In this document: positions 49,545 through 56,623 of the stretch, in pieces
Numbering within the stretch: position 1 is the first letter of the stretch
Layout of the letters: every line of letters begins with the position of its first letter
Notes under the pieces: generated by a model
Told to the model about the DNA's origin: nothing
The model's database searches: none
What the model saw: the letters and a program-made list of their open reading frames with translations, nothing else
Source: Prevotella sp.
GTDB taxonomy: Bacteria > Bacteroidota > Bacteroidia > Bacteroidales > Bacteroidaceae
DNA: 56,912 nt
Direction: 5' to 3'
Assembly: GCA_021636625.1 (NCBI GenBank)
Contig: JAJWLX010000017.1
Location: 1-56,912, forward strand
Program-made: the position numbers and the translations under genes

Positions 49545-49886
49545 ATGCTCAACTTTACGTCACGCACCAATTTCTATATCTGCAGCATCCCAACAGATAT
49601 GAGAAAAGGAAGAGAAGGATTGGCAACGATAGTCCGTGAGTATTTTCATCGCGACCCTACTGCCTACGGAGAAGCCTTCATCTTCTATAACAAGAAATAT
49701 GATACGGTGAAGATCCTTCACTATGACTTGAATGGCTATGTGATTTATCAGAAATGGTTTGATGATGGCAAGATGCTGAAACCAAAGTTTATGGAAATAA
49801 AGAGTTGTCATCTTATAACTCGTGAACAAGTGACTTTGCTTGTGTCAAATGCCGTTCAATCTAAAATGTATATTTATGATGATTGA
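49545..49886 (+). CDS. IS66 Orf2 protein TnpB
   Basis: This 113-residue protein has the TnpB signature: FYICSIPTDMRKGREGLATI, a middle with GEAFIFYNKKYDTVKILHYD and GYVIYQKWFDDGKM. Length is complete. It is one base after tnpA and overlaps tnpC by 11 bases. Its biochemical role in IS66 transposition is unknown; it is required in vivo in studied elements. Confidence 0.88.
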   Translation: MLNFTSRTNFYICSIPTDMRKGREGLATIVREYFHRDPTAYGEAFIFYNKKYDTVKILHYDLNGYVIYQKWFDDGKMLKPKFMEIKSCHLITREQVTLLVSNAVQSKMYIYDD

Positions 49887-50214
49887 AACAGAAGATCCTG
49901 ACTTTGTTGCCTCTTGGCAGAAAGTTGAGGAGGCTCTAAAGCGTCTTGATGAAAATCAGGTGGAACGTTTGTTCTCTAAGAAACATGCGTCCTTGGCTGA
50001 TTTTCACCAAGCTCTAACAAAAGAGTTGGAACTAAAGGCTGCGGCCTTGGAATCTGCTGTGGCTTCTTTGAAGGACGAGAGTAAGGCTATAAAGCAGGAA
50101 ACCTTAAAAATCAAGTCAGAAACAAAGAAACTTCGTGAGGAAAGAGAACGGATGAGTGAAGAATTGTTGCAGAAAAAGCGTGAGCTAGACCAGTTGAAAA
50201 CTCGCAGGAAATGA
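49876..50214 (+). pseudogene. IS66 TnpC N-terminal fragment
   Basis: The start at 49876 (MMIETEDPDFVASWQKVEEA) gives 112 residues, mostly coiled coil (ESAVASLKDESKAIKQETLK). This is the N-terminal leucine-zipper-like part of TnpC. The frame ends at 50214 and the zinc-finger, DDE and C-terminal domains are absent. The following 100 bases lead straight into the right terminal end, so an internal deletion removed about 1.2 kb. Confidence 0.7.
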
Positions 50215-50383
50215 GTCGGTAATTTGATAAGAAAAAACATCCTTACCCGTATGAAAGCTGGTTTGCAAATTGCCGGGTACAGCTTATCTTCTGTAATATC
50301 GATGTAAAATATTTTTTAAAAACTGATAGGTGTAACTACTAGTAATATAGTGGGACGCTGTATTGGTGATATACGTATTGGAT

Positions 50384-50620
50384 ATGGAACGTAAGCAATA
50401 TCTAGACCAGATAAAGGAATTGGTTCAGACTGTCCAGACACTTCTGGATGCCAATATTGCCTTGGGTAATAAGCAGAAGGAGCAAAAGGCAGAGTCAGAT
50501 CGTAAGATTGCCGGTTTGCAGGCTCAGGTTGACAAACTTACAGGAGAACTGCAAGCCCGCCGCCGTAAGATGCATGGCAAGAACAAAGACAGGATTTCTT
50601 TAGGTGATTCTTCGACATGA
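50384..50620 (+). pseudogene. Second IS66 TnpC N-terminal fragment
   Basis: This frame of about 78 codons starts MERKQYLDQIKELVQTVQTL and continues as coiled coil to ELQARRRKMHGKNKDRIS, another TnpC N-terminus of a different IS66 lineage. It begins ten bases outside the right end of the preceding element and stops at 50620. No tnpA/tnpB of its own is adjacent, so the first element probably inserted into it or both were joined by recombination. Confidence 0.6.
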
Positions 50621-50717
50621 TTGTAGCTGGAAGAAGGGATTATGCCTTGATGACAGAGGTGCTTTTAGTTAAACCTGTTTAAAAATCAGAAAAGTCCAAT
50701 TTCTTGAAATACTTAGT

Positions 50718-50739
50718 ATCCCCAGTAAATACTGGGGAT
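50718..50739. terminator. 9-bp hairpin
   Basis: atccccagt and actggggat pair around aaat, without a T run. It lies between the IS66 fragment and the RES fragment. Its role is unclear; it may be a weak terminator or an IS-related end. Confidence 0.35.
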
Positions 50740-50763
50740 GGAGTTGTATTGCCATAGGGGTTG

Positions 50764-50967
50764 GATGCTTACTATGTACCATCGCAAATATTCATGGAAT
50801 ATCTAAGATGGATGTTTAAGGATAAGAGCGGGAAAAATATAGATGGACTTATCTATCAAAGTTGCAAGACTAAAAAAGCCAACATAGTTTTGTTCTGTGA
50901 TAATGAGAGTAGCAAAAAATGGATAGAGTTAGTTAAACACTATCTCGAGAAAAGACACGATAAATAG
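50764..50967 (+). pseudogene. C-terminal fragment of a RES-domain toxin
   Basis: A frame of about 67 codons contains DAYYVPSQIFMEYLRWMF, NIDGLIYQSCKT and ANIVLFCDNESSKKW. This is the C-terminal pattern of RES toxins, which destroy NAD (Y-x-x-x-Q-x-x-x-E, then GI-x-Y-x-S and LF). The N-terminal R-x-x-x catalytic half is missing, apparently removed by the IS66 rearrangement upstream. There is no ATG at its beginning. It lies eight bases before a HEPN-like gene. Confidence 0.5.
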
Positions 50968-50975
50968 TTAGAGAT

Positions 50976-51683
50976 ATGAAGAATAAAAAGAGCCAATTAG
51001 ATATTTTTCTTCATGAACGCATAGAAGAGAATAGAGAAAAGTTAAGGCACAGCTTGGATTCAAGCTTGCAAGTGGAGCAAGCGTGTCTTGAAGAAATTGT
51101 TAAAGGTATCGAACATTGCAAAACAAATATTACGCAGTGTAATAAGGTATTAGATAAAGCGAGTCTTTCCGTAATACCTGTATGGACAGCCAAAAAAGAA
51201 GCATTCACGGATAACTTGATTATTTGGAATACGTTAGGACATATACAAATGGCGAGCATTGAGATGAAGCAATGTACTAAACGGCTATCTGTAGATAATG
51301 ATTCGTGGGAGCTACAAGATGCCATAAAGACAGCATATATTGCTATTTATGAAACATCAGAGAAGGTGATAAAAAATACTGGAAAGATAATGAAGTTTAT
51401 CGACTCCAATTTCCCAAGCTATGATTGCTCTGCCTTGAAAGAGGTAAAGAAAAGTCTAGTAATATTCAGGGAAGACAATGCAGGCGAATTAAAACATGTT
51501 AGAAACAACATTGCTGCTCATCGTGATAACGATGTTTGTAAACAACTTGACATTTTGAAAGGATTACATTTATCTGATGCTGTAAAGTTGGTTGTAGAAT
51601 ATGGAAATATCATCAATGAGTTGGGAACGGTTATTAGTCCTATAAAAGAATTAGGGATAAAAAGATTAGCGATGGTTTATTGA
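50976..51683 (+). CDS. HEPN-like protein adjacent to RES fragment
   Basis: This 235-residue, wholly helical protein contains ELKHVRNNIAAHRDND near residue 170, an R-N-N-x3-H arrangement (Rx4-6H) like the active site of HEPN ribonucleases; the other helices match the four-helix HEPN core only loosely. The N-terminus (KKSQLDIFLHERIEENREKL) is charged and may form a coiled coil. It follows the RES remnant by eight bases, so it may originally have been its partner. The HEPN call is by motif only. Confidence 0.45.
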   Translation: MKNKKSQLDIFLHERIEENREKLRHSLDSSLQVEQACLEEIVKGIEHCKTNITQCNKVLDKASLSVIPVWTAKKEAFTDNLIIWNTLGHIQMASIEMKQCTKRLSVDNDSWELQDAIKTAYIAIYETSEKVIKNTGKIMKFIDSNFPSYDCSALKEVKKSLVIFREDNAGELKHVRNNIAAHRDNDVCKQLDILKGLHLSDAVKLVVEYGNIINELGTVISPIKELGIKRLAMVY

Positions 51684-51742
51684 TTATAATACTTTGAACA
51701 ATATGAAACTCAACAACACCCAACACAAATGATTGTTTTTCT

Positions 51743-51757
51743 CATACCATTGGTATG
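51743..51757. promoter_or_regulatory. Palindrome upstream of the ATPase pair
   Basis: catacca-t-tggtatg is a 15-base palindrome in the 245-base gap between the HEPN-like gene and the ATPase gene at 51929, and may be an operator. Nothing else gene-like is seen in the gap. Confidence 0.3.
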
Positions 51758-51928
51758 TTATAGGTTGATTGGAGGGTATGTAGCAATAAAAGAAAACTCT
51801 TCGACTGGTGTCGGGAGAGGGTTGAAATGAGTAAGGAATTTTGGGAAACTGCTCCTCTGCTCTTTAATGAGTTTGTTTTAGGGGATTGAGGGTAGTAGAC
51901 TAATTTTTACTAATTTTATAAACAGATT

Positions 51929-53428
51929 ATGAATGAAATAAGATTAAGAAATTATCGTTGTTTTGAAGATACAGGGTTGATAGAATTAAAAAGAATCAAT
52001 CTTTTAGTTGGCGCAAATAGCAGTGGGAAAAGTTCGTTTTTGAAATTTTTCCCTTTACTTAAACAGAGTTTGAATATAAGGTTAAACGGCGTGTTTAGAT
52101 GGTTAGGAAATGACGTGGATTTCAAGGATTTCAAAAATACTGTTCAGGAAGGCAAAGATACCATTTGGATAGATTATAAAGTAGACAATTTTTTCATATA
52201 TAGTCGTTTGTTTAATAATAGAATATTGAATAATCGAAAAAGTATACCAAATGTATATGTTTCTTTCTCAATAGTTCCTCTTCATGAGCATTTTGACATG
52301 ATAGAGAATATACATATAGAATATGCAGCAACATCTATAGATATAAAAATAGAGAATGATAAAGTTTCGTTATTTGTAAATGGTTTGTCAACTCAAAATA
52401 CTAAAGGATTACAAATTATAACTCAAAATAATGAAGCAATATTTCCACGTTTATTGTTTCAGTATAAAGGAGATCAAAATCATGGATGGATGACATCCCC
52501 TTCCATTTTACGTGAGAAAATAGTATCAGAAGTACGAAAACTTGGGGGAAGATTTAGCGAAGGGCATAGATTTCTTTTATTTGATACATATCCTATTTCA
52601 TTTGATAATTTTAAAAAAGGGTTAGATGGAATGAGCGATAAAGTTGTTTCTAACTTAATAGCTCAGCATTTGTATGATATGTGTATAATGTATAATATAA
52701 ATTCGCTTATTGACTCTCTGAATATAAATCTGTTAAGAGTCGCATCCAATGTTGTGTATATTAAACCTGTTAGAGCAACTATAGAAAGATATTATCGTTT
52801 CCAGAATTTGGATATGGATGATATTGATGCAGATGGAGCAAATTTACCAATGTTTTTGTATAATTTAGAACGAAAAGCTTTGGACGCTTTTAATAACTGG
52901 CTTAGTATGCATTTTCATTTTGAAGTATTTATCAAATCTTCTGATGGGCATATCGAACTATTGGTTTCTGAAACAGGAAAGACACCTAGAAATACAGTTG
53001 ACTTGGGTTTTGGATATACTCAATTGTTGCCAATATTGGCTGTAATTTGGAAAGCTATCTTTTTGGAAGCAGAATCAGTCCAGACAGAAGCATCTTCAGA
53101 GGATCATATAGTTGTTATAGAGCAACCAGAACTGCATTTGCATCCTAAATTTCAAGGTAAATTTGCAGAAATGTTATCTATAATAACGAGGTTAGGGCAT
53201 GAGAAGAAATTAAATGTTCGTTTTATAATAGAAACTCATAGTGAAACAATATTGAACAAATTGGGAGATTTTGTAGAAAGTCGCTTATTATATCCTGAAG
53301 ATGTCAGTGTGTTGATGATAGAACAAGATAATAATGGTTGCAGTCAAATAAAACCAACAGAATATACAAAAGAAGGTTTTTTGAAAGAATGGCCAAAAAA
53401 TTTTATGGAAGATGTTGATGATGATTGA
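51929..53428 (+). CDS. AAA ATPase (DUF3696/AAA_15 type) of a two-gene system
   Basis: This 499-residue ATPase starts MNEIRLRNYRCFEDTGLIEL and has Walker A GANSSGKS (residues 28-35), a Q-loop region, LGFGYTQLLPILAVIW in the signature position, Walker B VVIEQPELHLHPKFQGK (about 395) and FIIETHSETILNKLG. The EQPE-x-HLHP form is typical of ATPases in Septu, Gabija-like and retron systems. Its stop overlaps the start of the next gene by 17 bases, so the two proteins are a functional pair. Confidence 0.85.
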   Translation: MNEIRLRNYRCFEDTGLIELKRINLLVGANSSGKSSFLKFFPLLKQSLNIRLNGVFRWLGNDVDFKDFKNTVQEGKDTIWIDYKVDNFFIYSRLFNNRILNNRKSIPNVYVSFSIVPLHEHFDMIENIHIEYAATSIDIKIENDKVSLFVNGLSTQNTKGLQIITQNNEAIFPRLLFQYKGDQNHGWMTSPSILREKIVSEVRKLGGRFSEGHRFLLFDTYPISFDNFKKGLDGMSDKVVSNLIAQHLYDMCIMYNINSLIDSLNINLLRVASNVVYIKPVRATIERYYRFQNLDMDDIDADGANLPMFLYNLERKALDAFNNWLSMHFHFEVFIKSSDGHIELLVSETGKTPRNTVDLGFGYTQLLPILAVIWKAIFLEAESVQTEASSEDHIVVIEQPELHLHPKFQGKFAEMLSIITRLGHEKKLNVRFIIETHSETILNKLGDFVESRLLYPEDVSVLMIEQDNNGCSQIKPTEYTKEGFLKEWPKNFMEDVDDD

Positions 53429-54509
53429 TGATAGTATTGTGGATGCTGCTGTAGAAAAAGATTCTCTGGCATTACAGGTATTGCAAAACTTAGCGACATC
53501 ACAAGCTATGGGGTATCATATAATTTGGTCATCAAGGCGCAATTTGAAGCAGATAATAAAAATAACTGAATTGAGCCAAAACGATAGAGCGATTTATTAT
53601 TCAATTCTAAAAAGTTATGCGACTTCTGCTTCAACATACACTTCTATAGATTTCTATGCTTTAGTAAGTGTGCAAGAAAAAAGTAATCGTTATAATGACC
53701 ATATAGTGATAAACCCGAAAGAGATGCAAAACTTTAACTTTGTCAGCCAAACAAATGTCTTGGCGGAGAATATGGATGATGGTTATTTCTTTAAATATAT
53801 TGGTGACTATTTCATTCGAAAATCCGAGATTCACAGTATCAGTTTATGTTATAATGTTGATATGGGTGGTGGTGATACTACTGCCGTTAAATATTGCGAA
53901 TATGCAAAGAAGTCTGCAATGCTTTGTCTGTCAATATTAGATGGAGATAAAAAATATAAAAATGGTAAGTATGGAGATACTTATAAGAAGACTTTAAAAG
54001 AAGATTGCCGTAAGCCTTTTAATTGCTCTTTATATGGTACAACGTTGGTTCGTGAAGTTGAAAATCTGTTGCCATCTTTTCTGTATATGAATGATTCAAA
54101 TTATAAAAGGCATGAGATTGTGGAGAACAATATGGATTTTGATAAGTCTTTTTTTGATTTGAAAGAAGGTTTGTATTATAAACGTTTATGGGAGGAATCA
54201 GAACGAAATTATTGGAAATTTGTATTCAAAAATTATGAGGAGGTACAAAAGAGAATAACATTAGCACAAGAATTGATCGGTCTAAGTAGTTCTGCTCAAG
54301 AGTATAAGGAAGTCGTTGGAAAAGAAGTAATTGTCTCTGGTTTTGGTTCAAAATTGTTTTCTTATATTTTAACCAATAAATCAGAAGAGTTAGGGAATAT
54401 AGATAATGAAGATTTAACCCCTATCGCTTTAAAACACGAGTGGGACAAAATAGGTGGCTTAATGTTGAAATGGTGCTGTAGTACCAATGTGAAAAAGGTG
54501 AGATTATAG
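53412..54509 (+). CDS. Partner protein of the ATPase, possible TOPRIM-like nuclease
   Basis: This 365-residue protein may start at any of the ATGs at 53412, 53418 or 53421. The N-terminal 100 residues are helical. The middle has CYNVDMGGGDTTAVKYCEYA, LSILDGDKKYKNGKYGDTYK (an LDGD strand like the DxD of TOPRIM/DUF4435 proteins) and LVREVENLLPSFL, which resembles the ELENLLP helix of DUF4435. A catalytic Glu at the usual first position is not clear. It would be the effector driven by the ATPase. Not recognised as PtuB (no HNH) or another named partner. Confidence 0.5.
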   Translation: MLMMIDDSIVDAAVEKDSLALQVLQNLATSQAMGYHIIWSSRRNLKQIIKITELSQNDRAIYYSILKSYATSASTYTSIDFYALVSVQEKSNRYNDHIVINPKEMQNFNFVSQTNVLAENMDDGYFFKYIGDYFIRKSEIHSISLCYNVDMGGGDTTAVKYCEYAKKSAMLCLSILDGDKKYKNGKYGDTYKKTLKEDCRKPFNCSLYGTTLVREVENLLPSFLYMNDSNYKRHEIVENNMDFDKSFFDLKEGLYYKRLWEESERNYWKFVFKNYEEVQKRITLAQELIGLSSSAQEYKEVVGKEVIVSGFGSKLFSYILTNKSEELGNIDNEDLTPIALKHEWDKIGGLMLKWCCSTNVKKVRL

Positions 54510-54516
54510 TTATATG

Positions 54517-54541
54517 GCATAGCCCAATCAATGGGCTATGC
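54517..54541. terminator. Bidirectional hairpin between convergent genes
   Basis: gcatagccca and tgggctatgc (10-bp stem, atcaa loop) lie between the ends of the plus-strand gene at 54509 and the minus-strand HTH gene, whose stop codon is inside the loop region. Confidence 0.6.
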
Positions 54542-54794
54542 TGATGAGTTTACTATCTAAAGCCGTCTCTATACGAGCAATGGTTTGAGTCGTGAAGTTA
54601 TGTCTGCCTGTTAGCCATTTGGAGATTTCAGAGTCTCGCTTGTTGAGCAAGCGGGCGAAATCCTTTTGGGTGAGTCCTTTGGCTTTCAGTATCTCACTAA
54701 TGCGCTCGGCTATACCAAAAGACAAATCGAACTCTGCCTTTTGCTCGGCAGGTATCGCTGCGAGGCAATCACGGAATAATTTGTTCTGTATCAT
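54528..54794 (-). CDS. XRE-type HTH protein (HigA-like)
   Basis: This 88-residue protein has a clear helix-turn-helix (LTQKDFARLLNKRDSEISKW, about residues 42-61) followed by TGRHNFTTQTIARIETAL, the standard XRE/HigA arrangement. It is the last gene of a minus-strand group after the broken PIN gene (22 bases away) and the RelB-like gene. No toxin of HigB type is adjacent, so it is either a transcriptional regulator of the group or an orphan antitoxin. Confidence 0.8.
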   Translation of the reverse strand: MIQNKLFRDCLAAIPAEQKAEFDLSFGIAERISEILKAKGLTQKDFARLLNKRDSEISKWLTGRHNFTTQTIARIETALDSKLISIAH

Positions 54795-54816
54795 AACACT
54801 TAAATTTCAAATGCGC

Positions 54817-55235
54817 TTATAATTCGTTGTCTAGGATTTCCATCATTTCTGCTGCTGTAATTACCTGCGGTTCTTTTGGAAAATGCTTGAGGTTGCCGGT
54901 AACCAAGAAGGAATCTTCCTTGCTCAGGCAGACTTCATAGAAGACTCGGTCATCCTCATCTGGCATTTCGCCATCATAGGGAAAACGGGATGAATCAATG
55001 CCGTTTACCTTGACATGTTCTATAATAGTGCTGATTTGTTCTTCTGATAACTTGAATTTTGCACGATGAAGCACTTCATCGTATTCTTTTATAATGTCAT
55101 CATTATATAAAGGTATAATACGATGAAGGAGCAAATTTTCTAGAACTCTAGCTGTTGAAGCATTTGAGAAGCATTTGAGTTGTGAGTGATAAGGGCTGAT
55201 ACAAATATGTTTGTATCAATGACAGCATATACCAT
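54817..55235 (-). pseudogene. PIN-domain toxin, frameshifted by 11-bp duplication
   Basis: On the minus strand the gene starts at 55235 with MVYAVIDTNIFVSALITHNS, the PIN fold start with its first catalytic Asp. The unit gaagcatttga (plus strand) occurs twice in tandem at 55157-55167 and 55168-55178. With one copy removed the frame reads on as TARVLENLLLHRIIPLYNDD to a normal PIN C-terminus (YDEVLHR, DEDDRVFYEVCL, VTGNLKHFP). The duplication therefore inactivates the toxin and could revert by slippage. The start overlaps the antitoxin gene by 20 bases. Confidence 0.75.
55157..55178. repeat. 11-bp tandem duplication in PIN gene
   Basis: gaagcatttga twice in a row. It adds 11 bases to the reading frame of the PIN toxin and is the sole cause of its frameshift. 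Confidence 0.85.
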
Positions 55236-55542
55236 TGCGTTCTTTTCTTAATCGTCTGACTTCTCTGATTTCTTCATTGATTTCATCAAGCGTGAGCTCT
55301 GGGGTTTCACCTCTTTCTGCTTTAGCTCTAAGTTGCTTGAACGCAGCCTTTGCTTTTGCAGTCACTTCATCTTCTTCTTCATTTTTTGCTTGAATAGAGA
55401 ATGGAATGCTCTTACTGCGAATTACTGCCTTTACAAAGATGTTGATGGCGGTATTCGCACTCATACCGAATTGTTCGCAGAGTTTATCAAACTGTGCTTT
55501 CTGCTGATTGTCCATACGGACTGTCATTGCTGTCTGTGCCAT
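55216..55542 (-). CDS. RelB/DinJ-type antitoxin
   Basis: This 108-residue ribbon-helix-helix protein has MAQTAMTVRMDNQQKAQFDK, FGMSANTAINIFVKAVIRSK and IPFSIQ, the RelB/DinJ DNA-binding signature, then an acidic helical tail that would cover the toxin. It overlaps the PIN gene start by 20 bases. PIN with a RelB-like antitoxin is an uncommon but known pairing in Bacteroidota. A minus-strand TATATTTG (55577-55584) is its probable -7 element. Confidence 0.85.
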   Translation of the reverse strand: MAQTAMTVRMDNQQKAQFDKLCEQFGMSANTAINIFVKAVIRSKSIPFSIQAKNEEEDEVTAKAKAAFKQLRAKAERGETPELTLDEINEEIREVRRLRKERNGICCH

Positions 55543-55576
55543 AAGCCGATAATTATAAAGTTATACATTTTGACTG

Positions 55577-55584
55577 CAAATATA
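55577..55584 (-). promoter_or_regulatory. -7 element for the RelB/PIN/HTH group
   Basis: TATATTTG on the minus strand, followed by GC, about 35 bases before the RelB-like ATG at 55542. It matches TAnnTTTG. Confidence 0.5.
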
Positions 55585-55645
55585 CATCATAATGGCGTAA
55601 AATGGTGCGATAGAATTAATAATTTAATAAAGATTAAACTTTAGA

Positions 55646-55742
55646 ATGTAACCGCCCTCCGGTGCTCGGAACCGCTTCGCTCTAAGGTTGGCGGGGCATC
55701 AAAGCCCTTGCCGTGTTTGTGCGGGCTGGGACCGCCTGGGGA
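55646..55742. repeat. GC-rich dispersed repeat, copy 2
   Basis: Identical to 35821-35882 for about 62 bases and similar to the end (gtgcggg-x-tggga-x-cgcctgggga). Same orientation as copy 1. It lies in the gap between the divergent toxin-antitoxin promoters. Confidence 0.75.
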
Positions 55743-55811
55743 AAGCAGTTTATAGTTTACAGTTGATTTTTTAGTAATTTGCTGATAACTTGCAGATTTC
55801 TTGTGATTTTC

Positions 55812-55842
55812 TTGGTGGTTTCGAGGAAAAAGCGTATTTTTG
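55812..55842 (+). promoter_or_regulatory. Promoter of the Panacea gene
   Basis: TTGG (55812-55815), 19 bases, TATTTTTG (55835-55842). The segment from gctgataacttgcagattt to gcgg is a repeat of the promoter at 39961-40018. A third, partly similar copy lies at 56576-56620. Confidence 0.7.
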
Positions 55843-55875
55843 CGGCAGAAGTGTTAAATATAGAAGGAATTGATT

Positions 55876-56451
55876 ATGAGAAGTATGAATAAAATGTCGG
55901 CGGAGGATATCGCTAAGCTTAAGGCGGTAGCTTTGTATGTCTTAGACAAATGTGGTGAAACGGATTTCATTCATTTGTTTAAGATTATCTATTTTGCGGA
56001 AAGGAATCTCTATGCAAAATATGGTCAACATTTAGTTAAGGATACTTTTATCGCCATGGAACACGGACCGGTTCCCTCTCATCTTTATGATGCCTTGAAA
56101 TTAATGAATGGCAAGGGAAACAATAAGGATGTCAAAGCTATTAGCGATTCTTTGTTACCTGCTGGTGGGGAATGCGCTTGGTTTTTTGTGAAAGCTGGCG
56201 AAAAGCCTGACTTGGACGAATTGAGTAAAGCTGAGATAGAAGCGTTGGATGCTGCCATTGATAAATACAAAGATATGGATACCAAGACTTTGTCTGAGCT
56301 ATCTCATGATTCTGCCTGGCATGAGGCATGGGATAAGAATCATAATGCTGTTATGACCTCTCTGAATATTGCAAAAGCAGGTGATGCTTCTAATGAGTTT
56401 TTAGAGTATCTCCAGGAACAGGAATTTATAGATTCTATTTTGGAGGCTTAG
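55876..56451 (+). CDS. Panacea/SocA-like (DUF4065) antitoxin
   Basis: The start at 55876 (preceded by AAGGA) gives 191 residues. The Panacea pattern is visible in LKAVALYVLDKCGETDFIHL, KIIYFAERNLYAKYGQHL, DTFIAMEHGPVPSHLYDALK and LSELSHDSAWHEAW. Panacea proteins are promiscuous antitoxins that pair with varied small toxins (PanAT). The next frame begins nine bases later but encodes only 34 residues before an IS66 end, so the toxin may be tiny or truncated. It has its own strong promoter. Confidence 0.82.
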   Translation: MRSMNKMSAEDIAKLKAVALYVLDKCGETDFIHLFKIIYFAERNLYAKYGQHLVKDTFIAMEHGPVPSHLYDALKLMNGKGNNKDVKAISDSLLPAGGECAWFFVKAGEKPDLDELSKAEIEALDAAIDKYKDMDTKTLSELSHDSAWHEAWDKNHNAVMTSLNIAKAGDASNEFLEYLQEQEFIDSILEA

Positions 56452-56460
56452 GCTATAAAG

Positions 56461-56565
56461 ATGATGGGAAAAATTAATAAGAATGATTTGGTAGAAATAA
56501 AAAAGGCCATTTGTTCTTATGAGAATGTTTCCATGAAGTTGTTGAAACGTTTTGGATTGATATAA
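56461..56565 (+). CDS. 34-residue frame in the toxin position of the Panacea module
   Basis: This frame encodes MMGKINKNDLVEIKKAICSY and ends SMKLLKRFGLI. It begins nine bases after the Panacea stop. It is basic and helical. It could be a genuine very small toxin or the 5' end of a toxin gene cut when the downstream sequence arrived; a promoter-like repeat follows at once. Confidence 0.35.
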   Translation: MMGKINKNDLVEIKKAICSYENVSMKLLKRFGLI

Positions 56566-56623
56566 CTGGGAAATTTATTGTGATTTTCTTGGTGGGTTAA
56601 AGATAAAGGCGTTACTTTGGCGG

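Larger units (their letters stand above)
49119..50374 (+). mobile_element. Internally deleted IS66 element
   Basis: The left end gtatatcaccattacagcg (49119-49137) and the right end cgctgtattggtgatatac (50356-50374) are inverted repeats with one mismatch. Between them lie tnpA, tnpB and only the first 112 codons of tnpC, about 1.25 kb instead of about 2.5 kb for a full IS66. The DDE domain is lost, so it can move only if helped. The 8-base flanks (atgcagtg / gtattgga) differ, so no target duplication is seen. Another tnpC start (50384) lies directly outside, suggesting nesting. Confidence 0.65.

Noticed and set aside
51929..54509. Septu (PtuA/PtuB) system
   Set aside because: The ATPase is compatible, but the partner is longer and lacks an HNH motif.
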